Below the pieces are notes generated by a model. That model was not told the origin of the DNA, did no database searches, and worked only from the letters and a program-made list of their open reading frames with translations. Shown one piece after another: positions 22,491 to 31,419 of a DNA stretch of 64,000 nucleotides; the stretch's first letter is position 1, and every line of letters begins with the position of its first letter. A program made the translations under genes and the position numbers. This DNA is from Streptosporangium sp. NBC_01755 (lineage in GTDB: Bacteria; Actinomycetota; Actinomycetes; Streptosporangiales; Streptosporangiaceae), in the NCBI RefSeq assembly GCF_035917995.1, contig NZ_CP109131.1, positions 3,410,001 through 3,474,000 on the forward strand, read 5' to 3'.

Positions 22491-24007
22491 ACGACATCAT
22501 CAGCGGGATCATGACGGCCGCCGGGCGTGAGCCGGGACGGACCGCCATCGTCGACGGCCGGGGCCGCGAGATCACCTACGGCGAACTGGGCCGTCGGGTA
22601 TCGGTGGTCCGCGACGCGATGGGCGGGCCGCCGCAGGGGAAAGGGATGCGGCCCGGGGACGGGGTGCTGTTCGCGGTGCGGCCCGGGGTGGACGCGGTGA
22701 CGCTGGCGCTGGGGGCGGTCGCGGCGGGCGGGACGCTCGTCCTCGCGGACCCCGGACTGGCACCCGACGTGCTCGCGGCCCGGATGGCCGCAACCCGGCC
22801 CGCGTGGGTGGTCAGCGAGTCCCCGCTCTACATGCTGAGCGGTCCGCTCAGGAGCCTGGCCCGCCGCCGCGGCCTGCTCCTGCCGAACCTCGCCGACCCG
22901 CTTCCCGGCCGGCCCGTCCGCCACCTGTACACCGGCCCGTGGCTGCCGGGGGTTCCCCGAGGGGCACTGCGGCTGTCCCGGATCCTCCGATCGCCGCTCA
23001 CCCCCACCGGGCAGTGGGCGCACGAATCCGACCCGGACCAACCGGCGGCGGTGATCTTCACCTCGGGGACCACGGCGCGCCCGCGAGGGGTGGTGCACAC
23101 CCGAAGGTCGCTCGCGACCGGGCTGGAGATGTTCAGGAGCGTTTTCCCACTGGGTTCCGGCGACATCGTGCACACCGACCAGCTGATGCTCGGCCTCCCC
23201 GCCCTGCTGGCCGGGGCGACCTGGTCGCTGCCCGGAGGTGGGGACCTCGCCGCCGAACTGGCCGCCAGGCGGGCCACTCACACCTTCGCCGTGCCGGTGC
23301 ACCTGGACAGGCTGCTGCGCGAGACCCCCAGACTTCCCGGAACCCTCCGCTACCTCCTGCTCGGCGCCGCCCCTGCCCCGCCCGGCGTGCTCCGGCGCGC
23401 GATCGAGGCCGGCCCCGAGGTGCTGTCCGTCTACGCGATGACCGAGGCGCTCCCCATCGCCATCGCGTCGGCGCGGCAGAAGCTGGCCCAGGCCGAGGGG
23501 GACCTGCTCGGGGCACCCCTGCCCGGCGTCGGCGTCCGGATCGCCGAGGACGGTGAACTGTTCGTCTCGGGGCCCCACCTCGCGCAGCGCTACCTCGGCG
23601 AGGAACCGTTGCGCGAGATCGCCACCGGCGACCTGGTCCGGCTCGATGCCGGTCGGCTGGTACTGCTCGGCCGCAAGAAGGACATGATCCTCCGCGACGG
23701 GGTCAACATCTATCCGGGCCTGTACGAGTCCGGCATCGCGGCGCTGCCCGGGGTGGCCGAGGCCGCGATCGTCGGACTCGCCGACCCCGATACCGGGGAC
23801 GAGGAGGTCGTGCTGGCCGTCGTCCCCACCGACGGCTACAACGAGAGCCTGCTGCGCGGGGCACTACCCGGGATAGTGGACTCGGCGGCACTGCCCGACC
23901 GGATCGAGTCGCTCGACGCCTTCCCACGTTCCGGCCGGGCCGACAAGCTCGATCGGGCCGCCCTGCGGGATCTGGTCGCCCGGTGTGACGTCGCCCGCCG
24001 TGACTGA
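22487..24007 (+). CDS. AMP-dependent ligase, OleC/beta-lactone-synthetase-like
   Basis: 506 residues from GTG 22487, overlapping the P450 stop (GTGA). The adenylate-forming motifs are FTSGTTARPRGVVHT (191-205), YAMTEALPIA (316-325), TGDLVRLD (380-387) and GRKKDMILRDGVNIYPG. The 'TEALPI' stretch is the form I associate with OleC rather than with ordinary fatty acyl-CoA ligases. OleC converts beta-hydroxy acids to beta-lactones using ATP. If this call is right, the operon makes a beta-lactone or, with an OleB elsewhere, an olefin. A plain acyl-CoA/AMP ligase remains the alternative. Confidence 0.8.
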   Translation: MNDIISGIMTAAGREPGRTAIVDGRGREITYGELGRRVSVVRDAMGGPPQGKGMRPGDGVLFAVRPGVDAVTLALGAVAAGGTLVLADPGLAPDVLAARMAATRPAWVVSESPLYMLSGPLRSLARRRGLLLPNLADPLPGRPVRHLYTGPWLPGVPRGALRLSRILRSPLTPTGQWAHESDPDQPAAVIFTSGTTARPRGVVHTRRSLATGLEMFRSVFPLGSGDIVHTDQLMLGLPALLAGATWSLPGGGDLAAELAARRATHTFAVPVHLDRLLRETPRLPGTLRYLLLGAAPAPPGVLRRAIEAGPEVLSVYAMTEALPIAIASARQKLAQAEGDLLGAPLPGVGVRIAEDGELFVSGPHLAQRYLGEEPLREIATGDLVRLDAGRLVLLGRKKDMILRDGVNIYPGLYESGIAALPGVAEAAIVGLADPDTGDEEVVLAVVPTDGYNESLLRGALPGIVDSAALPDRIESLDAFPRSGRADKLDRAALRDLVARCDVARRD

Positions 24008-24980
24008 GCATCGAAACCGCCCGCATCGGGCCGGCACCGCCTCCAGGCCGGGCGGCAGGACGTTGCGGGTCGCGGTGACGGGGGCCTCGGGGTTCGTGGG
24101 AGGCGCGGTCTGCCGGGCGGCCGTGGCGGAGGGCTGGACGGTGTTCGCCTTCGGCAGGCGGCCCGGAGTGGACGGTGGGCACGTCGGCCACGCGCCGTAC
24201 ACGCCGTGGGATCTCCTCGGCGAGCGGCCGGAGCCGCGGGAGGTGGACGCGGTGATCCACTGTGCCGGGAGCGTCACGGACTGGGGGCCGGCGCGCGACA
24301 TCTGGGCGGCCAATGTCGACGGCACCCGCAACGCGTCCGCGGCCTTCCCAGGCGCCAGGTTCGTGCACGTCAGCACGGCGAGCGTCTACGACCCGTTCCT
24401 GCCGACCGTGATGGCCACCGAGGACGCCGCCCCGGTCAGACGGTACGCAGGCGCCTACGGCGCCTCGAAGGCCGCCGCGGAGAGATGTCTGGAGCGGGCG
24501 GTCATCCTGCGGCCGCACGCGGTCTACGGCAGGGGGGACACCACGCTGCTTCCCCGAGTCCTCGGCGCGGTCAGGCGCGGCAGGCTTCTCGCGGTGGGCG
24601 ACGGACGCCAGCGAATCAGCCTGACCTCGGTGGACAACCTGGTCCTGGCCTGCCTGCTCGCCGCCTCGGGGCCTGTCGACCACGGCGTCTTCAACGTGAC
24701 CGACGCCGAACCCGTCGTGCTCGACGACGCCCTGCGCACGATCCTCTCAGAGCGCGGCATCGACGCCGAACCGTACTATCTGCCGCTGAAGCTGGTCGAC
24801 CCCGTCGCGGCCGCCGCCGAGGCCGCCTTCCGGCTGCTCCGGCGCCCGCACCCGCCCCGGTTGACGCGCTACGCCGCAGGCCACCTGGCCGTCGAGCGGA
24901 CCCTCGACATCACCGCGGCGCGCACCCACCTCGGCTACCGGCCGTCGGTGACATCGTTCGTCGGCTCCTCCGGCTGGTGA
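24000..24980 (+). CDS. NAD(P)-dependent 3-beta-HSD-type reductase (OleD-like)
   Basis: 326 residues from GTG 24000, overlapping the ligase by 8 bp (GTG 23985 is also possible). The Rossmann motif is TGASGFVGGAV (27-37). The extended SDR catalytic residues are Ser125 in STASVY, Tyr153 and Lys157 in YGASK. LLPRVLGAVRRGRLLAVGDG and LDITAARTHLGYRP are typical of the OleD/3-beta-HSD group. OleD reduces the beta-keto acid made by OleA to a beta-hydroxy acid, the substrate for OleC. It is the last gene of the operon and its 3' end overlaps the convergent membrane-protein gene. Confidence 0.88.
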   Translation: MTEHRNRPHRAGTASRPGGRTLRVAVTGASGFVGGAVCRAAVAEGWTVFAFGRRPGVDGGHVGHAPYTPWDLLGERPEPREVDAVIHCAGSVTDWGPARDIWAANVDGTRNASAAFPGARFVHVSTASVYDPFLPTVMATEDAAPVRRYAGAYGASKAAAERCLERAVILRPHAVYGRGDTTLLPRVLGAVRRGRLLAVGDGRQRISLTSVDNLVLACLLAASGPVDHGVFNVTDAEPVVLDDALRTILSERGIDAEPYYLPLKLVDPVAAAAEAAFRLLRRPHPPRLTRYAAGHLAVERTLDITAARTHLGYRPSVTSFVGSSGW

Positions 24981-25855
24981 GAGCGGAATTCGAAGACCGC
25001 GGCGACACTCCGGTAACGGACGAGCCCGTTCCTGATGACGAAGACCATCCCCGCCAAGAGCAGGCCCAGGGCGAAGAGCACGCGCAGACCGTTCCTCAGG
25101 GAGGCGGTCAGCGCGTCGAATATCGCGAGCGTGGCGGGCGTCGACAGGCCGCCGGTGGTGGAGTTCGGCAGATAGACGTTACGGAGGGCGAACACGGCGA
25201 TCGCCAGCGTGAACATGCCCGCCGCCACGCCGATACCGGTGCCGATCAGCGCGGCGCATCGGTCGCGGGCCAGGAAGACCCCGGCGGCGATCAGGGCCGG
25301 TGACATACCCGCCAGGACCCATCTCAGTGAGACGAGCCTCTCGTGGATGTGGTCGATTCCGACCACGGCGGAGGCGGGGAGCACCAAAACGGCGGGACGT
25401 GTGCTGGGCAGGCGGGAGGCCGCTTCCATACCGTTGCTCCACAGCTTCCACCTGACCAGCTCGTACATCGGGGCGAGGTCGTAGCCGACACCTCCGCCCG
25501 GCATGCCGGAATCCGCGCTCTCCCCGCCGACCAGGACCATGACGAACCGGCGGTGCGCCACCCGGTTGATCTCCACCCAGGCCGCGACGAAGTCACCGTC
25601 GACCCGATCCCCCACCACATTGTAGACAAACCCCTCCTCCGCCGTGACCCCCAGCCCTCGCAACCTCAAGGTGATCTCGTCGGCGACACGACCGGTGACG
25701 GCATCCCGTACGTGCGGATGACGGGCCAGCGGCGCCATGTTCCGGATGTAGCCACCGGAGTCGGCCACCTCGTTCGCCGCCCAGAACGCGACGAGGGCAA
25801 GGGGCGCGAGAAGGCAGCCGAGCGTGATCAAAATCGAGCTGATCATTTTACGCAC
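24935..25855 (-). CDS. Conserved integral membrane protein
   Basis: 306 residues from GTG 25855 (GGAGG upstream). One membrane segment at the N-terminus (ISSILITLGCLLAPLALVAF) is followed by a large outside domain that opens RNMAPLARHPHVRDAVTGRV, and three segments follow towards the C-terminus (about 190-290). The pattern 'APLAxxPxVRDAVxxRVxDEI' is widespread in actinobacterial membrane proteins of unknown role. It converges on and overlaps the OleD-like gene by 46 bp. No enzyme motif. Confidence 0.8.
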   Translation of the reverse strand: MRKMISSILITLGCLLAPLALVAFWAANEVADSGGYIRNMAPLARHPHVRDAVTGRVADEITLRLRGLGVTAEEGFVYNVVGDRVDGDFVAAWVEINRVAHRRFVMVLVGGESADSGMPGGGVGYDLAPMYELVRWKLWSNGMEAASRLPSTRPAVLVLPASAVVGIDHIHERLVSLRWVLAGMSPALIAAGVFLARDRCAALIGTGIGVAAGMFTLAIAVFALRNVYLPNSTTGGLSTPATLAIFDALTASLRNGLRVLFALGLLLAGMVFVIRNGLVRYRSVAAVFEFRSHQPEEPTNDVTDGR

Positions 25856-26082
25856 GGGACCTCCTAACCGCTTTACCTGGAAATCCCCGCGTTTGCCAGC
25901 CAAAATCGATTACGTGTCCTTTTTGACGATAACTTGGAGGTCAGCGTCATCCCAATGGCGTGATCTGGTTTACAAACCTTGACCGACCGCCCTCAGCGCG
26001 TCGAACAACCACATAGCCCATTCAACTGGAAACCGTTACTAACCTGCGACGTATTGGGGTGACGAACAGGAGATGTGAGGCT
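25856..26082. other. Intergenic region with a small palindrome before the LCP gene
   Basis: A short perfect palindrome-like element, GGTTTACAAACC, lies at 25967-25978 in an AT-richer stretch that probably carries the divergent promoters of the membrane protein and the LCP gene. No gene is seen. Confidence 0.35.
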
Positions 26083-27462
26083 ATGGCCGATAACGCGGGG
26101 CGGACAGGCGTCGGATCGAGCCTGGCACTGACACTGGGCTCGGCCGTTCTCTGGGGCCTGGCCCACGTCTGGGTGGGCCGCCGCCTGACGGGCGCCTTCC
26201 TGATGAGCATCGAGCTGATCCTTGCCGGAGCCGCCGCGATCGCCGTGTTGACCGCCGGGCCCGCCCTGCTCGCCCTCGCCGTACAACCCGTCTGGCTCTG
26301 GACCTTCGCACTCACCGCGATGTTGCTGGCCGCCGTGGCGGTGGCCGTGGTCATACACTCCTACCTGCTGGTCAGACCGGAGTCGTCATCGCCCACGACC
26401 CAGTACCTCTCGGCCGTCATCGTCGGTCTGCTGTGCGTACTGGTGACCACTCCGATGATCTACGTGGCCCGGCTGGCCTACATCTCTCAGACCGTGGTGA
26501 CCTCGGTGTTCGCGGAAAGCGTCACGCCGATGCCGACGGACCCGTGGAGGGGCATGGATCGGATCAACATCCTGCTCATCGGCGCGGACGCGGCGGCCAA
26601 CCGGGTCGGGGTGCGCACCGACAGCATGACCGTGGCCAGTGTCGACACCCGGACCGGCGAAACCGTGCTGTTCGGCCTGCCGAGGAACCTGGAGAAAGTC
26701 CCGATGCCGCCGGGCCCGGCCCGCGACCGCTTCCCCTACGGCTTCGAGGGCGAGCCGCCCTACACACCGGGCATGCTCAACGAGATCTACCAGTACGCCG
26801 AAGACTACCCAGAAATGGCTCCAAAACTGGGCAAGAGGCACCGTGGCCCTTCGCTGCTGAAAAAGACGATCGGCGGCATCCTCGGGCTCGACATCTCCTA
26901 TTACGCGATGGTTGACATGAGGGGGTTTGTGGAGATCGTCGATGCGATGGGCGGCGTGCGGGTCCGCATCAAGGACCCCATCGTGTACGGCAGGCAGAAC
27001 GAGGGCCTAATCGAGGCGGGCAGACGGAAACTCTCGGGCGAGGAGGCGCTCTGGTACGGCAGGTCCCGCACCTTCAGCGACGACTACGTACGGATGGGCC
27101 GCCAGAAATGCCTGCTGAACGCCGTCGCCAAGCAGGCCGACCCCGTGACGGTGTTCAAGAGCTTCGAGAAGCTGGCCACCGCCGCCGTCGACGCGATCTC
27201 CACCGACATACCCCGGCAACTACTGCCCGACCTGGTCGAGCTTTCGGAGAAGGTGAAGAACTCCAGGATCAGGAGCCTCCAGTTCGTGCCCCCGCTGATC
27301 TACTCGGGTGCGCCCGACTACCACCTGATCAGGCGTGAGGTCACCACCACCCTGGCGACCCCGCCCGCCGGGTCCGACTCCGCCGTGCCCGCCGTACCGA
27401 CAGGGAACCGTGGAAGGAGCACGGGGTCGAGCGCCGTCGTCCTCGACTCCGCCTGCGACTGA
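26083..27462 (+). CDS. LytR-CpsA-Psr (LCP) family protein
   Basis: 459 residues from ATG 26083 (GTG 26059 possible). Four membrane segments occupy about 12-145. The LCP domain begins MDRINILLIGADAAANRVGV and includes RTDSMTVASVDTRTGETVLF, PRNLEKVP, YYAMVDMRGFVEIVDAMGGV and YGRSRTFSDDYVRMGRQKCL. LCP enzymes attach teichoic acids, arabinogalactan or other glycopolymers to peptidoglycan from lipid carriers. The multi-segment N-terminus is unusual: most LCP proteins have one. It is followed by a small surface-protein gene on the same strand. Confidence 0.93.
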   Translation: MADNAGRTGVGSSLALTLGSAVLWGLAHVWVGRRLTGAFLMSIELILAGAAAIAVLTAGPALLALAVQPVWLWTFALTAMLLAAVAVAVVIHSYLLVRPESSSPTTQYLSAVIVGLLCVLVTTPMIYVARLAYISQTVVTSVFAESVTPMPTDPWRGMDRINILLIGADAAANRVGVRTDSMTVASVDTRTGETVLFGLPRNLEKVPMPPGPARDRFPYGFEGEPPYTPGMLNEIYQYAEDYPEMAPKLGKRHRGPSLLKKTIGGILGLDISYYAMVDMRGFVEIVDAMGGVRVRIKDPIVYGRQNEGLIEAGRRKLSGEEALWYGRSRTFSDDYVRMGRQKCLLNAVAKQADPVTVFKSFEKLATAAVDAISTDIPRQLLPDLVELSEKVKNSRIRSLQFVPPLIYSGAPDYHLIRREVTTTLATPPAGSDSAVPAVPTGNRGRSTGSSAVVLDSACD

Positions 27463-27582
27463 CGGACCGCGGATCAGCGGGCAGCAGCCGATGAGCCGAC
27501 ACACCCGGCGCGTTGAGAGCGCCCACGTGGGCCGGAATGCTGTCATGGAGTGATTACTTAGAGTCACCATGGAGGTAAGAGG

Positions 27583-28143
27583 ATGAAACGCCACCTGGCC
27601 AGCGTGGGCCTACTCACCGCGATCGCCGTACCCGCTCTCGGATGGCCGCCGGCCTGGGGCGATCCGGTCCCCTCACTCTCCATCTCCCTCGACGACGGGA
27701 CGAGGGAGACCGCTCCCGGCGCGGAGAGCACCTACACACTCCGTATCAGTAACCAGGGAACCACCCGGCTGAGGCGCATCCTCCTGGTGCAGTCCCTGCC
27801 GCCGTCGATGACCTTGGTGAAGGCCGACGCCGGAGGTCACGTGGAGCAGGGCAAGGTGGCGTGGACCGTGAACGTCCTGCCCAGGAAGGACACCGTCGTC
27901 CACCTGAGCGCCCGGGTCGGCGCGGTCGCAGGGGCACAGGTGCGGGACCTGGCGACGACTGCCTGCGCCCGCAGGAGCGCGGCCGGACCCGTGCTGGTCT
28001 GCGCCACGGACGTCAACACCGTGGCCTTGCCGGAGACGACCGACTGGGTCCTGCCGATCTCACTGGCCTCCGCCGCCGCCGCCGGGCTGGCCACCACCGC
28101 GTTCCTGCTCCACCGCCGTCGCCGCCGGGCCCAGCCGGCCTGA
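27583..28143 (+). CDS. Surface-anchored DUF11-like single-domain protein
   Basis: 186 residues. A signal peptide (1 to about 26) precedes one DUF11-like beta-sandwich (APGAESTYTLRISNQGTTRL and QSLPPSMTLVKADAGG). A C-terminal membrane segment and a basic tail (LLHRRRRRAQPA) follow. The sequence before the membrane segment is LPETTDWVLP: it looks like a sortase signal but has Thr-Asp where LPxTG needs Gly. It sits 120 bp after the LCP gene, and an LPFTG-bearing DUF11 protein lies convergently downstream. It is probably retained in the membrane. Confidence 0.8.
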   Translation: MKRHLASVGLLTAIAVPALGWPPAWGDPVPSLSISLDDGTRETAPGAESTYTLRISNQGTTRLRRILLVQSLPPSMTLVKADAGGHVEQGKVAWTVNVLPRKDTVVHLSARVGAVAGAQVRDLATTACARRSAAGPVLVCATDVNTVALPETTDWVLPISLASAAAAGLATTAFLLHRRRRRAQPA

Positions 28144-28337
28144 CCCGTGGAAGGTCCCTGGCGCTCCGTTCCCAATGACGGTGTGGGCGCGTTCCCCGAT
28201 CCGGTCGGGGGGCCGGATCTCTACTCCGTTCCAGGATCTTCGAGTCCTCAGCGGAGGTCGCGAACGCGCTGCGGGGAAACCTAGATCGTCGGGCCTGCCT
28301 TCCTGATGCCAGGACCGAGGTGGATCTGTACTTCCGG

Positions 28338-28366
28338 CGCGGAACGTCGCACTAGCGCGTTCCGCG
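28338..28366 (-). terminator. Hairpin at the 3' end of the DUF11 surface-protein gene
   Basis: CGCGGAACG (28338-28346) and CGTTCCGCG (28358-28366) form a 9-bp stem whose 11-nt loop contains the stop codon at 28352-28354. The rest of the 208-bp gap to 28143 shows nothing further. Confidence 0.5.
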
Positions 28367-30007
28367 TCGGCGACGCAGCCGCGGAGCCAGGCCGAGGCCG
28401 AGGAGCAGAAAGCCCGCCAGGACCGGCCCGAGCGGCAGGCCCGTGAACGGCAGCGTGGGACGGGCCGGTCCCGCGCAGTGCCCGCCGACGGGACATGGAA
28501 TCGGGAAGGGCCGCTCCCAGCCCGGCCCGTACGACGGCTCGGGAGATGGCTCCGACACCCGGACAGGCTCCGACACCCGGACGGGCGGCGGGATGGAGTC
28601 GCCCGGGGGAGGGTCGCCCACCGTGACACGGTAGGTGATCGCCACGGCGGACTCCGCCGGGATGTCCCCCCGCCAGTCGAGCACCGGCCCGGCGTAGGTG
28701 ACGGTACCCGAGGAGGCCGCGACATCGTTGAGCACCGCGTCGTCGAGCACCCCCGACAGATCGTCCGTGAGACGGGCTCCGGCGTACGAGGTCCGCCGCG
28801 GGTTGGTGATCGTGATCGTGTAGGTCACGATGTCACCCGCCTCGGGCTCCTCTGGCACGAGCGTCCTGGTGATCGTCACGCCCTCCACGGCGACCCGCTG
28901 CGCACAGCCGAGACCCGTCCCCGGGGCGGGCGCGCCGAACCTGGCCGGTCCCGGCGCCGGGCCAGGGCAGTTCGTCCCGCCTCCGCGAGCCTGTACGGCG
29001 CTGTCCAGCACCCGGTCCCCGGTGTCGGGGGTGTCCACGGTCACGCTGTAGGTGATCGTGACCGTCTCGCCGGCCGGGATCTCGCCGGTCCAGGCCAGGT
29101 TCGACGCGCCGTACGAGACGGTTCCGTCCGTGGCCCGCGCGTCGCCGTTGTAGGTCGCGTCGTCGAGCACCCGGGAGAGTTCCCCGGTGAGCGCGGCACC
29201 CGGATAGGCGGCGGTACCGACATTGCTCACGGTGACCGTGTAGGTGACCACCTCGCCGGGGTCGACCGTCTCCCGGTCCGCGGTCATCAGGACGTACAGC
29301 AGCGGCAGGCCGGGCGCGTCCAGGTTGCCGCAGGCGGGATCGGTGGAACCGGCCTCGCAGTTGGAGCCCTCGCCGCCGGCCAGTTCGCCGGAGAGCCGTA
29401 GATCCCCCGCCGGAGGGTCGTTCACCGTGACCCCGTAGGTGACCGTCACCGTCTGACCGGCGGCCACGTCACCCGACCAGGTCACCCTGGACGCGGCGAA
29501 GGAGACGGTGCCCGACGTGGCCGACTCGTCGTGGTCGAAGTCCGCGTCGTCGAGCACGCCGGACAGATCGTCGGTGAAGGTGAAGTCCGGATGGTGGTCA
29601 TCACCGGTGTTGCGCAGTTCGACGATGTAGGTGACCTTCTGTCCGGGCTTGGCGAGAACGGCCGAGGCCGTCTTGGTGATCTCAACCCCCGGCTCCACCA
29701 CCTCCTCCGCCCTCTCCACCTCCACCGGGACGGACGGAGCCCTCCCCCCGGACTCGGCGAGAACGGACGAAGCCGTCTTGGCACCCCCACCCCCCGACTT
29801 CACCGACTTCACCGGAACGGACCCGGCCTCCGGGCGCTGTGGGGATGTCACGGTGGCCGGGCGGGACGGTGGTGTCTCCGCCCCGGTCTGTGGTGGAGCG
29901 GAGGCGACCAACGGCGTCGCGAGCATCGCGAGCGCGATCCCCCACGCGGCGAACCCGTCGGCTCGCCGCTCGAAAACGCGACGTGACCAGGTATCCGTAC
30001 GTACCAC
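28352..30007 (-). CDS. LPXTG-type cell-wall-anchored DUF11 repeat protein
   Basis: About 551 residues from GTG 30007 (AAGGGG upstream; TTG 30010 is possible). A signal-type hydrophobic stretch (about 17-40) is followed by a Pro/Ser/Val linker and three DUF11 domains. Each has a 'TYTVTVSNxG' strand and an 'L(S/T)xxLxxVLDDAxxNxDxxATxGTVSY' hairpin. The C-terminus is a sorting signal: LPFTG, hydrophobic LGPVLAGFLLLGLGL, then RLRRRRGTR. The protein should be linked to the wall by a sortase; no sortase gene is in the window. DUF11 repeats usually act as stalks. Confidence 0.9.
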   Translation of the reverse strand: MVRTDTWSRRVFERRADGFAAWGIALAMLATPLVASAPPQTGAETPPSRPATVTSPQRPEAGSVPVKSVKSGGGGAKTASSVLAESGGRAPSVPVEVERAEEVVEPGVEITKTASAVLAKPGQKVTYIVELRNTGDDHHPDFTFTDDLSGVLDDADFDHDESATSGTVSFAASRVTWSGDVAAGQTVTVTYGVTVNDPPAGDLRLSGELAGGEGSNCEAGSTDPACGNLDAPGLPLLYVLMTADRETVDPGEVVTYTVTVSNVGTAAYPGAALTGELSRVLDDATYNGDARATDGTVSYGASNLAWTGEIPAGETVTITYSVTVDTPDTGDRVLDSAVQARGGGTNCPGPAPGPARFGAPAPGTGLGCAQRVAVEGVTITRTLVPEEPEAGDIVTYTITITNPRRTSYAGARLTDDLSGVLDDAVLNDVAASSGTVTYAGPVLDWRGDIPAESAVAITYRVTVGDPPPGDSIPPPVRVSEPVRVSEPSPEPSYGPGWERPFPIPCPVGGHCAGPARPTLPFTGLPLGPVLAGFLLLGLGLAPRLRRRRGTR

Positions 30008-30010
30008 CAA

Positions 30011-30354
30011 AGCCCCTTTGACCCCTTGTCCACGATCCCGCCGGGGGGCTCAAGATCAACCGACTCGGGGTGGGATACCCGGGCGGGCGGGATCTCACCG
30101 GAGCCAATGGCAAACATCTGCCCCGCCGGCCCCCAAGGCCGGCGCCGAGTCCGTACATGGGGGAGCGAAGCGGTAACGGCGGATCTTCAGCACCGGTCAT
30201 GACATGGCAGACGTTTTCCCTCACACCCCACATCCGCACTTGTCATGAGAGATCACTTCCATCCGTTTTCGCAGCGCGGGGCGCCCCTCACCTCGCTCGG
30301 TGATACACGTCACGTGCCCTCGCTCCCCGTGGCATGATGGTGCCTCCACAGAGG
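30011..30354. other. Intergenic region before the Zur-like box
   Basis: 344 bases without a credible gene. It is GC-rich, with no long hairpin; the only notable element is the metal box immediately downstream. Confidence 0.4.
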
Positions 30355-30374
30355 TTGCAATGATTTTCATAATC
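30355..30374. promoter_or_regulatory. Zur/Fur-like box upstream of the ParA/CooC-type ATPase
   Basis: On the minus strand this reads TGATTATGAAAATCATTGCA. Its core ATGA-AAA-TCAT is a perfect palindrome, and TGAAAATCATT agrees with 11 consecutive positions of the actinobacterial Zur consensus TGAAAATNATTTTCA as I remember it. It ends 17 bp before the start codon, where a bound repressor would block the promoter. Confidence 0.55.
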
Positions 30375-30390
30375 AGATTGGATCGTCGTC

Positions 30391-31356
30391 GTGAGGGTGG
30401 CATTCGTCGGTAAGGGCGGCAGTGGCAAGACGACTCTGTCGGCGCTGTTCTCGAGATACACAGCGAGCCGGGGCGGGCCCGTCGTGGCCGTCGACGCCGA
30501 CATCAACCAGCACCTGGGCATGGCGCTGGGGGTGGCCGACGGCGCGCTGCCGAGACCGATGGGCTCGCACCTGACCGAGATCAAGGAATACCTGCGGGGC
30601 GAGAACCCCCGCATCTCCTCGGCCGCGGCGATGGTCAAGACCACCCCGCCGGGACGAGGCTCGCGACTGCTCCGCCTCGACGAGCGAGACGATCCGATCC
30701 ACACCGGATTCACCACCGCCGCACCCGAGGGACCCCTGCTGATGGTCACCGGGCCGTTCGACGAGGATGACCTGGGGGTGGCGTGCTACCACTCCAAGGT
30801 CGGTGCCGTGGAGCTGTATCTCAACCATCTGCTCGACGGCGCGGGTGAGTACGTCGTGGTCGACATGACGGCCGGGGCCGACTCATTCGCCTCGGGGCTG
30901 TTCACCCGCTTCGACATGACCTTCCTGGTGGCCGAGCCGACCCGCCAGGGCGTGAGCGTCTATCGGCAGTACCGTGACTACGCCGCCGACTACGGCGTGC
31001 CGGTCGCGGTGGTGGGCAACAAGGTCCACGGCCCCGGGGACGTGTCGTTCCTTCGCGAGCAGGTCGGCGACGACCTGCTGGTCTGCCTGGAACACTCCGC
31101 GGCGATCCGCGCGATGGAGCAGGGCCGCCCCTTCACCCTCTCCGATCTCGAACCGGCCAACTTCCGGGCTCTGGGCACGCTCCTCGACCATCTCGACGCC
31201 CAGGAGAAGGACTGGGACCGCTTCGGCCGTCAGGCCGTGCGGTTCCACCTCCGCAATGCCGAGGCCTGGGCCAACAGGGCCACGGGTGAGGATCTGGCGG
31301 CTCAGATCGACCCCGACTTCGTCTTCGGGCCCACACGAGTGTCGCTCTCCCGCTAG
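30391..31356 (+). CDS. P-loop ATPase, CooC/ArsA/ParA type
   Basis: 321 residues from GTG 30391. Deviant Walker A GKGGSGKTT (7-15), DADINQHLGMAL as the switch region and VVDMTAGADSFASGLF with the second aspartate. The layout matches the CooC-like group (NTPases that load metal centres), but CooC itself acts with CO dehydrogenase, which is absent here. The following gene is a small conserved protein 63 bp downstream and probably co-transcribed. With the Zur-like box upstream, a role in metal handling is reasonable but not shown. Confidence 0.8.
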   Translation: MRVAFVGKGGSGKTTLSALFSRYTASRGGPVVAVDADINQHLGMALGVADGALPRPMGSHLTEIKEYLRGENPRISSAAAMVKTTPPGRGSRLLRLDERDDPIHTGFTTAAPEGPLLMVTGPFDEDDLGVACYHSKVGAVELYLNHLLDGAGEYVVVDMTAGADSFASGLFTRFDMTFLVAEPTRQGVSVYRQYRDYAADYGVPVAVVGNKVHGPGDVSFLREQVGDDLLVCLEHSAAIRAMEQGRPFTLSDLEPANFRALGTLLDHLDAQEKDWDRFGRQAVRFHLRNAEAWANRATGEDLAAQIDPDFVFGPTRVSLSR

Positions 31357-31419
31357 ATGGAGCGACCATCATGCCCGACCTAGTGTCTGATTGATCCCCT
31401 TCTGAGAGGAGAACACAGC

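Noticed and set aside
21560-24007. 815-residue plus frame fusing the P450 region with the ligase
   Set aside because: Upstream part is an out-of-frame read of the P450; the ligase starts at GTG 22487.
30391-31356. Chromosome-partition ParA
   Set aside because: Switch and C-terminal regions fit the CooC/ArsA-like group better, and no parB or parS is nearby.
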